The notes under the pieces are model-generated. The model saw nothing but the letters and a program-made list of their open reading frames with translations. It had not been told where the DNA came from and made no database searches. Of a stretch of 64,000 bases of DNA, positions 1 through 9,093 are shown piece by piece. Source of the stretch: Thermococcus gorgonarius. Lineage in GTDB: Archaea > Methanobacteriota_B > Thermococci > Thermococcales > Thermococcaceae. The stretch's first letter is position 1. Each line of letters opens with the position of its first letter. The stretch is from positions 372,001 through 436,000 of the forward strand of contig NZ_CP014855.1 of NCBI RefSeq assembly GCF_002214385.1. Direction: 5' to 3'. A program made the position numbers and the translations under genes.

Positions 1-103
1 ACGGCTGCTTTATCACTTTTTCCTTAGTGAACGGGGATTTATTTCACCGCCGGTGAAAACAAGGCTTAAGTATTTTACAACTGTAAAACTTTCGGTGACT
101 GCA

Positions 104-1111
104 ATGACAAAGGTCAAGGTGGGAATCAACGGCTATGGAACTATTGGAAAGCGCGTCGCCTACGCCGTAAGTAGACAGGACGATATGGAACTCACCGGTG
201 TTACCAAGACGAAGCCGGATTTCGAGGCTTACCTGGCAAAGGAGAGAGGAATCCCCGTTTACGCCGCGAGCGAGGAGTTCCTACCGCGCTTTGAGAAGGC
301 CGGCTTTGAGGTTGCTGGAACTCTCAACGACCTCCTCGAAGAGGTTGATGTCGTCGTCGATGCAACGCCCGGAGGAATGGGTGCCAAAAACAAGGCCCTC
401 TACGAGAAGGCCGGAGTTAAGGCCATCTTCCAGGGTGGAGAAAAGGCGAGCGTTGCCGAGGTTTCCTTCGTGGCCCAGGCCAACTATGAGAAGGCCCTTG
501 GGAAGGACTACGTCAGGGTTGTCTCCTGCAATACGACGGGCTTGACCAGAACGCTCTCTGCCCTGCAGGAGTACATAGACTACGTTTACGCTGTGATGAT
601 ACGCCGTGCAGCAGACCCGAACGACTCCAAGCGTGGGCCGATAAACGCAATAAAGCCGACCGTTGAAGTCCCCTCCCATCACGGGCCCGACGTGCAGACG
701 GTCATTCCGATAAACATCGAGACGATGGCATTTGTGGTTCCAACGACGCTCATGCACGTGCACAGCGTAATGATTGAGCTCAAGAAGCCCATAACCGAAA
801 AGGACGTCATAGACATCTTCGAGAACACCACCAGGGTTCTGCTCTTCGAGAAGGAGAAGGGCTTCGACAGCACGGCACAGCTCATAGAGTTCGCCCGCGA
901 CCTGCACCGCGAGTGGAACAACCTCTACGAGATTGCCGTTTGGAAGGAGAGCATAAGCGTAAAGGGCAAGAGGCTCTTCTACATCCAGGCCGTCCACCAG
1001 GAGAGCGACGTAGTTCCCGAGAACGTCGATGCGATAAGGGCGATGTTCGAGCTGGCCGACAAGTGGGAGAGCATAAAGAAGACGAACAAGAGTTTGGGAA
1101 TTTTGAAGTGA
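104..1111 (+). CDS. gap: Glyceraldehyde-3-phosphate dehydrogenase, archaeal type (phosphorylating, NAD(P)-dependent)
   Basis: This 335-residue protein matches the archaeal GAPDH family, which interconverts glyceraldehyde 3-phosphate and 1,3-bisphosphoglycerate; in Thermococcales it serves mainly gluconeogenesis because GAPOR works in glycolysis (family knowledge). A Rossmann motif INGYGTIG lies at about residues 8-15. The catalytic Cys is about residue 142 in SCNTTG. The C-terminal half carries the archaeal substrate domain ([11 protein letters not shown]). I chose the ATG at 104 over the upstream ATG at 53 because GGTGA (94-98) precedes it and the protein then begins like its family. Its stop codon directly abuts that of the convergent vapC. 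Confidence 0.96.
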   Translation: MTKVKVGINGYGTIGKRVAYAVSRQDDMELTGVTKTKPDFEAYLAKERGIPVYAASEEFLPRFEKAGFEVAGTLNDLLEEVDVVVDATPGGMGAKNKALYEKAGVKAIFQGGEKASVAEVSFVAQANYEKALGKDYVRVVSCNTTGLTRTLSALQEYIDYVYAVMIRRAADPNDSKRGPINAIKPTVEVPSHHGPDVQTVIPINIETMAFVVPTTLMHVHSVMIELKKPITEKDVIDIFENTTRVLLFEKEKGFDSTAQLIEFARDLHREWNNLYEIAVWKESISVKGKRLFYIQAVHQESDVVPENVDAIRAMFELADKWESIKKTNKSLGILK

Positions 1112-1749
<638 letters not shown>

Positions 1750-1795
1750 TTACTAGTAGGTTCGTGCCACTCCTATATTAAAGTTGCGAACAACG

Positions 1796-2080
1796 TTAAA
1801 ATCCCAACTTTTTCTTTACTTCTTCAGCGCTCAGCCCCTTCACGAGCAAGTCCTTTTCCCTGCTCGTTTCGCCCTTCACTATCTCGACCTCCGCGCCGAA
1901 GAGCTTCGAGAAGAACTTCACGACCTCTTTGTTCGCCTTCCCCTCGACGGGTGGAGCCTTGATTTTGACCTTCAGCCTTCCGCGCCATTCGTCAATTCCC
2001 TCAATAGCGTTCTTTTTTGCCTTCGGCTGGACGTGGATAAAGAGGAGCGTTCCACCCTTCGTCTCCTTCAGGAACTTCAT
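1796..2080 (-). CDS. DUF167/UPF0235 (YggU-like) protein
   Basis: This 94-residue protein belongs to the small alpha/beta DUF167 family, recognised by [10 protein letters not shown], the central [19 protein letters not shown] block and the later GxxSRxKxLLV pattern. The biochemical role of the family is not established. The ATG at 2080 is preceded by GGGGTGAT, whereas the upstream in-frame ATGs lack a binding site and overlap trmY. The gene is divergent from trmY, with only 58 bp between the two start codons. Confidence 0.87.
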   Translation of the reverse strand: MKFLKETKGGTLLFIHVQPKAKKNAIEGIDEWRGRLKVKIKAPPVEGKANKEVVKFFSKLFGAEVEIVKGETSREKDLLVKGLSAEEVKKKLGF

Positions 2081-2138
2081 CCTATCACCCCCTTCGGGTA
2101 GGTTAAGCCCTTTAAACCCCTTTGCCTTAGTCTCCTCC

Positions 2139-2747
2139 ATGAGAACTTTCATAATCAAGGCAAACGAGGCCCATACGAGGGCGGATTTCAGACTAAACGA
2201 TCTCCCCGGGACGAGCGGAAGAATCGACCTCCTGTGCAGGGTTCTGAACTCTGCCTTTCTCCTCTCCCACGGCTTCAGAAAGAACGTTAGGGTCTGGCTT
2301 CTCCTCTACGGCCCGCCGAATCCTCCCAAGGCAATACGGTTTGAAGGACCCAAGCTAAAGGTTCGCCTGAACCCAGACGAGAGGAGCACGGCTAAGCTGA
2401 TAATGAAGGTATTAAAAGCTGGTGAAGACCTCAGGGAGCCGGGAAAAGAGATTGAGGTTTATCCGGGTCTCTACGTTAGCAACAGAACCTTTGAGGACGT
2501 AATACGGCTGACCGTGAAGAATTCCGCGCTCTACTACCTCCACGAGGATGGAAAGCCAATAGGCGAGTTGAGCTTCCCCCAGAACGTTGCCTTTGTCCTT
2601 GGAGACCATAAGGGCTTGAGCAGAGAAGACGAGGCCTTTTTGGACAACATAGCCGAGAGGGTGAGCGTTGGGAGAAAAAGCTACCTCGCGTCGCACGTTG
2701 TTACCTACGTCAACATCTTTCTTGACTCCCTCCCAAATCCTCCCTAA
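2139..2747 (+). CDS. trmY: tRNA (pseudouridine(54)-N1)-methyltransferase TrmY
   Basis: This 202-residue SPOUT-class methyltransferase makes N1-methylpseudouridine at position 54 in the T-loop of archaeal tRNAs with S-adenosylmethionine (family knowledge). Recognisable blocks are the start [10 protein letters not shown], the segment [19 protein letters not shown], and the C-terminal knot region with [10 protein letters not shown]. The longer reading frame from 1929 overlaps the divergent DUF167 gene and its extra residues are unlike the family, so I start at 2139. It overlaps the convergent DUF402 gene by 4 bp. Confidence 0.93.
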   Translation: MRTFIIKANEAHTRADFRLNDLPGTSGRIDLLCRVLNSAFLLSHGFRKNVRVWLLLYGPPNPPKAIRFEGPKLKVRLNPDERSTAKLIMKVLKAGEDLREPGKEIEVYPGLYVSNRTFEDVIRLTVKNSALYYLHEDGKPIGELSFPQNVAFVLGDHKGLSREDEAFLDNIAERVSVGRKSYLASHVVTYVNIFLDSLPNPP

Positions 2748-3235
2748 TACCTCCAGACGATCTCCGGTGGAAACTCGCCGCGCTTAAGCTTTTCGAGTAT
2801 ATCTCGGGCAACTGAGTGAGCGAGGTCAAAGGTTTTCCTGTCGATCAGCCCGTAGTTCAGGGCCATTTCCAGCTCGTCTTCATCGAGGAGAAAGGCCTCG
2901 CCGTTGGGGAAGACGAAGATGTCGAGGAAAAGGTCGAGCATCTCAAGCTTGCTCCCCTCGCGTTTTGTGTAGGCTAAGACGTCAATGTAGAGGCCCTTGA
3001 AGTTCCCCTCCCTATCGTAGACCTTTAGGATGTCGTAGTTCTCCCCGACGAAGGCGAAGTAGACCATTCCATAGCCGTTGTCTATCACCTTAACGCCGTT
3101 CACTTTCAAAGGGACAAGCATTCCCTCAAAGCGGGACCTGGCGACGATGACGTCTCCCAAATCGGCTATCACTTCATCGTCCCGCTCAAGGACACGGTTT
3201 GGAATTCGCTTATAGATGAGGTGGATTCTCTTCAT
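2744..3235 (-). CDS. DUF402 domain protein
   Basis: This 163-residue protein matches the DUF402 fold, also found in the FAU-1/AU-1 RNA-binding protein and in nucleoside di/triphosphatases. The conserved centre is visible: a GYGMVYF strand, the [24 protein letters not shown] block and the [26 protein letters not shown] block containing the acidic cluster. The ATG at 3235 follows a GGGAT stretch; the extension upstream would run into the exporter gene. A nucleotide- or RNA-directed function is likely, but the substrate is not visible. Confidence 0.8.
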   Translation of the reverse strand: MKRIHLIYKRIPNRVLERDDEVIADLGDVIVARSRFEGMLVPLKVNGVKVIDNGYGMVYFAFVGENYDILKVYDREGNFKGLYIDVLAYTKREGSKLEMLDLFLDIFVFPNGEAFLLDEDELEMALNYGLIDRKTFDLAHSVARDILEKLKRGEFPPEIVWRY

Positions 3236-3243
3236 GGTATCCC

Positions 3244-3981
3244 TCAAAACAGCTCGCTCAGAAGCTTTAAGGCAGTTGCGGAGCCGATGAGAAGGTAAAC
3301 CCACCTGAGATTTTCGCCCCCGAGCTTCATGGCGGCCCTCGCCCCGAGCCACGCTCCAATGCACACCGGGACGAGTAGTGGGACCATTAGCGCGTAGTCT
3401 ATGTTCCCACCAAGCCCGTACACAATGGCCGCGGTGAGGTTGTTGAAAAATATGAGGGTCTTCGCCGTGCCGTTGGCCCGGAGCATATCCATCCCAAAGA
3501 ATGCCCTCAGGGCGGCTATAACTATGAGCGTGGAAGCTATGCCAAGGATGCCAATGTAGGCCCCGATTAAAAAACCTGCCGCCGAGATCCCCAGCCTATG
3601 GGCTTTTTTCACGGTGAATATCAACCCCTCCGGTTTGCCTTTGAGCGAAACGTAAACGCCCGCGAGGAGGAAGAGCAGGGACACCATACCCGCCGTCCTC
3701 TCGGGAAGGGAAGCAAAGAAGTAACTGCCGGCCAGGGCGCCAAGGATGGATGAGGCGATAAGGTAGGGGGCGCTTTCAGCCTCCACGGCGCCGCCGCGGT
3801 AGTACGTCACCGACGAGACGAACGTCAGCGCTGCTATAGCTACCTTTAGCGTGCCCACGGCAGTCTGGACTGGAAGGTCAAGGAAGGTTAGCAGGGAGAA
3901 TATAATGATGCTCCCGCCGCTCATGAGGGAGCCGATGAACCCCGCTATCAGAGATACCATGGACAGCAGTGCGGTCTGCAT
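3244..3981 (-). CDS. TauE/SafE family membrane protein (putative sulfite/organosulfonate-type exporter)
   Basis: This 245-residue integral membrane protein has about eight hydrophobic segments and the TauE/SafE signature of repeated Gly-rich helices (GFIGSLMSGGS near residue 15, and GAYIGILGIAS in the second half). Family members move sulfite, sulfoacetate or related anions, and the substrate here is unknown. It lies 8 bp upstream of the DUF402 gene and is probably co-transcribed with it. Confidence 0.85.
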   Translation of the reverse strand: MQTALLSMVSLIAGFIGSLMSGGSIIIFSLLTFLDLPVQTAVGTLKVAIAALTFVSSVTYYRGGAVEAESAPYLIASSILGALAGSYFFASLPERTAGMVSLLFLLAGVYVSLKGKPEGLIFTVKKAHRLGISAAGFLIGAYIGILGIASTLIVIAALRAFFGMDMLRANGTAKTLIFFNNLTAAIVYGLGGNIDYALMVPLLVPVCIGAWLGARAAMKLGGENLRWVYLLIGSATALKLLSELF

Positions 3982-4060
3982 ATGCTTAAGTTGGTGGAAC
4001 TCCTTAAATCAGTGCCGAAAATGATGCCACCAAATAATTTTCATCCTTGGAAGTCAATAG

Positions 4061-4276
4061 GTGTCCATGATGAGGAGGCTAGAAGACATCGAGGAGGTTT
4101 GCGAAGACATAAGAAGAGAATACCCTACTATGCCTTGGAGACGGATTGTAGGCCTTAGAAACGTTGTTGTTCATCACTACTTCGGTGTTGACCTTTCGGT
4201 GGTTTGGGTCATCGTGAGTTCTCAGCTTGAAGAATTGAATGAGGAAATTGAGAAAATCATTGAGAAGGAGTGCTAG
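4061..4276 (+). pseudogene. Shortened HEPN (HepT/DUF86-like) protein, orphan
   Basis: This 71-residue reading frame keeps the C-terminal half of a HepT-like HEPN RNase toxin. The catalytic Rx4HxY motif is intact in RNVVVHHYFGVD, as are the flanking PWRRIVGLRN and the final helix. Full HepT proteins are about 110-140 residues and have two helices before this part, which are missing. No MNT nucleotidyltransferase antitoxin partner lies next to it. It starts at GTG 4061 and overlaps the convergent glyS by 4 bp. It is probably a remnant, though a minimal HEPN protein is possible. Confidence 0.7.
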
Positions 4277-5985
4277 TTCCCGAAGATTAGCTTCTTCAGC
4301 TTTTCGGGAAGCTCCTCAATCTTTACCCGCACCTGCTCCCTCGTGTCGCGGTCGCGGATTGTGACCGTGTTGTCTTCCGGCGTCTGGTTGTCTATTGTCA
4401 CACAGTAGGGCGTTCCGATTTCGTCGTAGCGGAGATAGCGCCTCCCTATCGTGTCTTTCTCATCGTAGACGGCTATGAAGCCGGCCTTCTGGAGGGTTCT
4501 GAAGACGTCGTAGGCTATGCTCTTGAGCGGCTCCTTGGCAACCAGCGGGAGCACGGCCACCTCTATTGGTGCCATGTCCTTCTTGAGCCTGAGATAAGTC
4601 CTGTCCTCCTCTATAACGAGGCTGTTCTCAAGGAGCAGGTAGAACGGCCTGTCTATGCCGAAACTCGGCTCCAAAACATGGGGCACTATCTTCTCGCCCG
4701 TTATCTTCTCCTCGACTTCCCTGATTATGAAGTCGTCCTTTTCAAGCTCGTAGCCCTCGATTGTAACCCTGCCCTCCCTTTCAAGGAGCTCCACCAGCTC
4801 GCGCTTCTTCTCCTCGTCCAAGCCCTTTATCAGCTCGTTTATCCTCTTGGCGTCCTTCTTGAGCTTCGGACCGACGCGCTTCATGTTAAGACTAACTTCA
4901 AGTCTCTTCACGATTTTTGGCTCGTCGTAGTGGATAAGAACCGTTAAGTCAGCCCCGCTCTCGCGCATGTGTCTGCTGAGGTCGTAGTCGCCGCGGTTGG
5001 CTATCCCAACACACTCCACCCAGCCGAAGCGCTCGCTGTGAATTTCCGCGTCCCAGGTGTCGCGGGAGTAGTGGGCCCTCTCTTCCGGCAGCTGCTGGCG
5101 GAACCTAATCTTGCCCTCCGGGATGCCAATGTCGAGGAGAACCCGCTTCACCATCACCATGTAGTAGGCGAAGAAGGTGTTCATGATGTAGCCCTTCTTT
5201 ACGGCCTCCTCGGCGGTTATCTCAATCTCTCCAAGGTTCTTGAGCTGGTGCTCTATCGGGTAGAGCCTGAGAACCTCATCTTTAACCTCGTCGAAGTGGG
5301 GATGCTCCGTTTCGTTGGGGTTGAAGAATATCTCAGCTTCCGCCTGCGTGAACTCCCTGAGGCGGAGCATTCCCTGCCTCGGAGAAATCTCGTTGCGATA
5401 GGCTTTTCCGATCTGGAAGACGCCGAAGGGCAGTTTATTTCTCGCAAAGTTGGCCAGACGCCTGAAATTGACGAACATTCCCTGTGCAGTTTCGGGCCTT
5501 AGATAACCCTTCTGGTCCCCGTATGGGCCGATTCTCGTCTCGAACATAAGGTTAAAGTACCACACGTCGCTTAGTTCGCCACCGCATTCGGGACAGCGGA
5601 TGTCGTGCTCCCTTATAAGCTGGGTGAGGTGTTCGGCGCTCATTCCCTCGGTGTCTATGCCCAAAGCCTCTTCAACGAGGTGGTCTGCCCTAAACCTTGC
5701 CCCACACTTCTTACACTCAACCAGAGGGTCAACAAACTTCTCGACGTGTCCGCTCGCTATGAAGACCTTCTCAGGGGTTATATCCGGAGTCTCGACCTCG
5801 AAGAAGCCCTCCCTCTGGAAGGCCTCCCTTATTTTCTGCTCAATTTTCCTCTTTATCGTCGCACCAAGCGGGCCGTAGTCATAGAATCCGCGTGAACCGC
5901 CGTAGATTTCAAAGCTCCCCCATGCGAAGCCCCTTCTCCTCATCAGGTCCTGTAAAATCTCGTACTTGTCAGGCTTTTCTCCCAT
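4273..5985 (-). CDS. glyS: Glycyl-tRNA synthetase (class II, archaeal/eukaryotic homodimer type)
   Basis: This 570-residue enzyme charges tRNA-Gly. It has the class II core with motif 2 (FRNEISPRQGMLRLREFTQAEAE, about residues 197-219) and motif 3 near VLEPSFGIDR. Inserted Cys pairs (CKKCGARF and CPECGGEL, residues about 91-140) form a zinc site. The C-terminal anticodon-binding domain runs from about residue 470. The ATG at 5985 is preceded by AGGTGGTGAG. A TATA-like CTTTTTATG lies about 30 bp upstream on this strand. Confidence 0.97.
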   Translation of the reverse strand: MGEKPDKYEILQDLMRRRGFAWGSFEIYGGSRGFYDYGPLGATIKRKIEQKIREAFQREGFFEVETPDITPEKVFIASGHVEKFVDPLVECKKCGARFRADHLVEEALGIDTEGMSAEHLTQLIREHDIRCPECGGELSDVWYFNLMFETRIGPYGDQKGYLRPETAQGMFVNFRRLANFARNKLPFGVFQIGKAYRNEISPRQGMLRLREFTQAEAEIFFNPNETEHPHFDEVKDEVLRLYPIEHQLKNLGEIEITAEEAVKKGYIMNTFFAYYMVMVKRVLLDIGIPEGKIRFRQQLPEERAHYSRDTWDAEIHSERFGWVECVGIANRGDYDLSRHMRESGADLTVLIHYDEPKIVKRLEVSLNMKRVGPKLKKDAKRINELIKGLDEEKKRELVELLEREGRVTIEGYELEKDDFIIREVEEKITGEKIVPHVLEPSFGIDRPFYLLLENSLVIEEDRTYLRLKKDMAPIEVAVLPLVAKEPLKSIAYDVFRTLQKAGFIAVYDEKDTIGRRYLRYDEIGTPYCVTIDNQTPEDNTVTIRDRDTREQVRVKIEELPEKLKKLIFGN

Positions 5986-6084
5986 CTCTCACCACCTGAA
6001 ACTGGAGTAAGGGGATTTCATAAAAAGCTTTTGGGAACACCATCGTCAGTTTGTCAAGAAAAATGGGAGGTAGACGGGAGACTT

Positions 6085-8493
6085 TCAGCCTCTTTCCAGC
6101 ACGAGGACGCTGATTGGGGGAACCTTGATGGTTCCGGATACAATGCCTTCGGCATGATTCTCCGGCCAGACGACCTTCCACTCGCCGAGCGGGAGCTCTA
6201 GCTCTGCTGGACTCTTCCAGCTGTTCGCTATGACGAGAACCTCGTCGTTGTGCCCCCTGAAGAAGGCCATAATTCCGCCCTCAGCGGTGTAGAACCTTAT
6301 GGCGCTACTCCTGAGCGCGGGAGTTTTCCTCCTCAGCTCAGCCAGTGCCCGGTAGTGGTTCAGCACGTCTCCGTTTACCTCGTTCCACTGTATAGGGTAG
6401 CGCTGCTCGTCGTAGTGGTTTTTGTCGCCGAGAAGTCCTCTCTCGTCGCCCTGAAACGTCACGGGCGTTCCCGGAAGGGTGTAGATGAGCATCGAAAGAA
6501 GCTTGAGCCGCTGGATTGACTCGTTCGTAGGAGTGTCCCCCAGTGAACCGCCACCGAGGTCGGTGAGAACCCTCGAAGTGTCGTGAGAGCTGACAATGTT
6601 GAAGCCCATAGCGACGACGTTCTCACCGTAGCTCGCGTAATAGCGTCCCATCATCTTCATTGCCGTCTCACCGCTCAGAAGGCCCTTTGCGTAGTTCAGG
6701 AGTATGTCTCTTCCGAGGGCGTAGTTCATGAGCGAGTCGAAGCGGTCTCCTTTAACCCACTCAGGCGAGAGCTTCCATATCTCGCCGACGAGGTAGGCCT
6801 CAGGGTGCTTTTCCTTGACCCTCTTCCTCAGCTCGGAGAAGAAAGCTCCGGGGTCAAGAACCTCGTTGGGGACATCGACCCTTATCCCGTCGAAGCCGAA
6901 GTCGAGCCAGTGAAGGGCGGCACCGATGAGGTATTCCCTAACCTCCGGGTTAGTGGTGTTGAGCTTCGGCAAACTGCCAATCCCCCACCAGCCGAGATAG
7001 GCGTTTCCGTCACCCAGCTTGAAGGGCCATTGCTTGATGAAGAACCAGTCCCAGTAGGGACTCGCGTTCCCGTTCTTCCAGACGTCGAGGAAGGCAGGGT
7101 TTCCGATTCCACAGTGGTTGGGCACGAAATCGAAGATTACCCGTATTCCCCTCTTATGGGCTTCATCGAGGAATTCTCTAAGCTCCTCCTCAGTTCCGAA
7201 CTTCGGGTCGAGCCTGTAGTAGTCGTAGGTGTCGTAGCCGTGGGCGCTCCCTGAGAGAGTTATCGGGTTGAGGTAAATTATCGTGACGCCGAGGCTCTGC
7301 AGGTAGTCGAGCTTCTCAGTGATGCCCTTTATGTCGCCGCCGAAGTACTGGTGGCAGCAGTGGAGCGGCGTTATCGGGTCGCTCCAGTTGGAGAGTACTG
7401 GCTTTCCAGGGTTGACCTGGTTGAACAGAAGTTCGTCATGGTCGAGGGCAGGGGCATCGTTGCTCCTGTTCCCGTCCTTGAACCTGTCCGGGAATATCTG
7501 GTAGGTTATCCCGTTGCTTACCCACTCCAGCTGGGGGAAGCGGTCAACGCCGTCGAAGCTGAAGAAGGGGTTCTTGCTCGTGTTAAGGACGGCGAACCTC
7601 TCCCCATCGACCGAGTTCAGGACGATGTAATACTTAACGGGTTCAACAACTGGGATCTCGGCACGCCACATCTCTTTCGAGTTCCACCAGACCTGGAGCC
7701 TCATCGTGTAGTTCCCTCTGTCGGTCACGAGGGTGGCAGAGCCTACCGTGCCCCTCTTCACCTCGAACCTTATCACAGTCCTGTTGTCTGCGATGCTCAG
7801 GTAAGCTGGATCGCTTGGGTCAAAGTCCACGTAGAAAGCTGCACTTCCCTCAACTATTCTCACCGCGTTCTTTCCGCCGTAGCCATCGTCGACGTAGCCG
7901 TCAGCGTCCGGATCGTAGGGCCTTCCTGTGCCGTCGTCGGACATGTCCTTAACCCACTGGCCGTTGATGAAGTACTTGTACTGGTACTTGCCGGGGCCGA
8001 GGCAGACGGTTATCGTCCACGTTCCGTTTATCTCCTTCATCGGCCACTCGCCCCAGTCGTTGAAGCTACCGCGCAGGCTGACTGAAGTCACGACCTTGTT
8101 TCCGGGGTCGTATGTGAAGGTCACGGGTACTTTACCCGAGGGGCAGCCCTTATCTGAACCTGTGTAAATCGGAGAGTAGTTGCCCTTCGGAGGTTCAAGT
8201 CCTCTCTTCGGAGGGGCTGTGATTGTAGTGGTTGGCGATAGGCTTTGGGAAGTTGTGGTTGAGAGAGGAGTTGATGTCGTCGAAGTCCGGGATTGAGACA
8301 CCGGAGTTCCGGAAGAGGACGTAGTCGTTGGGCTTGTCGTAGGTGCAGTAGAAGTCGTGGTTGGCAAGGTACTTCGGGAAGTTGTGTTCACAAGACTCTC
8401 AGTTGATGTCGTAGAAATCTCGGATTGGGTTATGCAGCCGCTAGCTATCGCGGCCAGAACGAGCAGGACGAGCAAGAGGCCAGCTCTTTTCAT
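6085..8493 (-). CDS. Type III pullulan hydrolase / GH13 amylase-type lipoprotein
   Basis: This 802-residue secreted glycoside hydrolase resembles the Thermococcus type III pullulan hydrolase, which cuts both alpha-1,4 and alpha-1,6 bonds. In order it has a signal peptide with lipobox-like ASGC (Cys about 20), a Ser/Thr-rich linker (about 24-96), a CBM48/CBM20-like starch-binding segment (GSFNDWGEWPM...KYQYKYFINGQW), a second beta domain, then the GH13 barrel. The catalytic residues are Asp about 537 (GIRVD), Glu about 570 (LVGEIW) and Asp about 638 (SSHDT). A beta-domain closes the protein. Substrate choice is inferred from family resemblance. A glycolytic-motif-like site lies over its promoter. 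Confidence 0.92.
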   Translation of the reverse strand: MKRAGLLLVLLVLAAIASGCITQSEISTTSTESLVNTTSRSTLPTTTSTAPTTSPTTTSSSGTPVSQSRTSTTSTPLSTTTSQSLSPTTTITAPPKRGLEPPKGNYSPIYTGSDKGCPSGKVPVTFTYDPGNKVVTSVSLRGSFNDWGEWPMKEINGTWTITVCLGPGKYQYKYFINGQWVKDMSDDGTGRPYDPDADGYVDDGYGGKNAVRIVEGSAAFYVDFDPSDPAYLSIADNRTVIRFEVKRGTVGSATLVTDRGNYTMRLQVWWNSKEMWRAEIPVVEPVKYYIVLNSVDGERFAVLNTSKNPFFSFDGVDRFPQLEWVSNGITYQIFPDRFKDGNRSNDAPALDHDELLFNQVNPGKPVLSNWSDPITPLHCCHQYFGGDIKGITEKLDYLQSLGVTIIYLNPITLSGSAHGYDTYDYYRLDPKFGTEEELREFLDEAHKRGIRVIFDFVPNHCGIGNPAFLDVWKNGNASPYWDWFFIKQWPFKLGDGNAYLGWWGIGSLPKLNTTNPEVREYLIGAALHWLDFGFDGIRVDVPNEVLDPGAFFSELRKRVKEKHPEAYLVGEIWKLSPEWVKGDRFDSLMNYALGRDILLNYAKGLLSGETAMKMMGRYYASYGENVVAMGFNIVSSHDTSRVLTDLGGGSLGDTPTNESIQRLKLLSMLIYTLPGTPVTFQGDERGLLGDKNHYDEQRYPIQWNEVNGDVLNHYRALAELRRKTPALRSSAIRFYTAEGGIMAFFRGHNDEVLVIANSWKSPAELELPLGEWKVVWPENHAEGIVSGTIKVPPISVLVLERG

Positions 8494-8504
8494 GCTTTCA
8501 CCTT

Positions 8505-8534
8505 AATCACCCTCAGTGATACAGACTTATATGC
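8505..8534 (-). promoter_or_regulatory. Promoter of the pullulan hydrolase gene with a Thermococcales-Glycolytic-Motif-like site
   Basis: On the minus strand TATCAC-N5-GTGATT lies at 8521-8505, one base off the published palindrome TATCAC-N5-GTGATA. A TATA box GGCATATAAG lies directly upstream (about 8534-8525). The site is between TATA box and start codon. In Thermococcales the sugar-responsive regulator Tgr/TrmBL1 represses genes carrying the motif in that position and releases them on maltooligosaccharides (established). That it does so here is inference. Confidence 0.72.
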
Positions 8535-8590
8535 CTTTCTCAGATCGGGTAGTTCTGGAAGGAAGTGGAGGAGGAAAGACATAACGGAAA

Positions 8591-8600
8591 GAGTTATAAA
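8591..8600 (+). promoter_or_regulatory. TATA box for the LSm-L37e operon
   Basis: GAGTTATAAA is a clear archaeal TATA element preceded by a purine-rich BRE-like stretch (ggaaa). It would start transcription near 8622, ahead of the GGAGGTG ribosome binding site at 8638-8644 and the LSm start at 8652. It lies in the gap that also serves the divergent pullulan hydrolase gene. Confidence 0.65.
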
Positions 8601-8651
8601 CCGTTTCCCTCGTTAAGGCTATGAGCTTTGATTGTTTGGAGGTGCGTGAAA

Positions 8652-8882
8652 ATGGCGGAAAGACCACTCGATGTTATCCACAAGTCCCTCGACAAGGACG
8701 TGCTCGTGCTCCTGAAGAGAGGAGGAGAGTTCAGGGGAAAGCTCATCGGTTATGATATCCACCTGAATGTTGTCCTCGCCGGTGCCGATTATATCCAGGA
8801 CGGCGAGGTCGTTAAGAGCTACGGTAAAATTGTCGTAAGGGGAGACAACGTTCTGGCGATTTCCCCCGTTGACATTGAGTGA
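8652..8882 (+). CDS. Archaeal Sm-like protein (LSm/SmAP)
   Basis: This 76-residue protein has the two Sm motifs. Sm1 includes VLVLLKRGGEFRGKLIGYDIHLNVVL and Sm2 includes VVRGDNVLAISP (the IRGxNV-type signature that binds uridine-rich RNA). Archaeal LSm proteins form heptameric rings and take part in RNA metabolism. The ATG at 8652 follows GGAGGTG, and the upstream in-frame ATG at 8628 lacks a binding site. It is 19 bp upstream of rpl37e, the usual archaeal arrangement. Confidence 0.96.
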   Translation: MAERPLDVIHKSLDKDVLVLLKRGGEFRGKLIGYDIHLNVVLAGADYIQDGEVVKSYGKIVVRGDNVLAISPVDIE

Positions 8883-8901
8883 ACCCTCGTGAGGTGATAC
8901 C

Positions 8902-9093
8902 ATGGGAGCGGGGACGGCACCAAAGGGCAAGCGCAATAGGACTCCGACCCACATAAGGTGCAGGCGCTGCGGTAGGAAGGCCTTCAACGTCAAGAAGGGC
9001 TACTGCGCCGCCTGCGGCTTCGGTAGGAGCAGAAGGATGAGGAAATACAGCTGGTCTCACAAGTGGAAAAAGAAGAGGAACCTCTCCTACTGA
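8902..9093 (+). CDS. rpl37e: 50S ribosomal protein L37e
   Basis: This 63-residue zinc-ribbon ribosomal protein has two Cys pairs, CRRC and CAAC, spaced 14 residues apart. Basic termini ([12 protein letters not shown] and WKKKRNLSY) are typical of L37e, which binds the large subunit near the exit tunnel. The ATG follows GAGGTGATACC. It is co-directional with LSm and overlaps the convergent coaBC by 7 bp. Confidence 0.97.
   Translation: MGAGTAPKGKRNRTPTHIRCRRCGRKAFNVKKGYCAACGFGRSRRMRKYSWSHKWKKKRNLSY

Noticed and set aside
11-30. Glycolytic-motif half-site TATCAC upstream of GAPDH
   Set aside because: The second half GTGA is ten bases away rather than five, so the published TATCAC-N5-GTGATA is not met.
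281-997. Long reading frames opposite GAPDH, glyS, the pullulan hydrolase, FEN1, SMC and the ABC genes
   Set aside because: They lie wholly over well-recognised genes, show no protein family features and have no ribosome binding sites; GC-rich codon use creates them.
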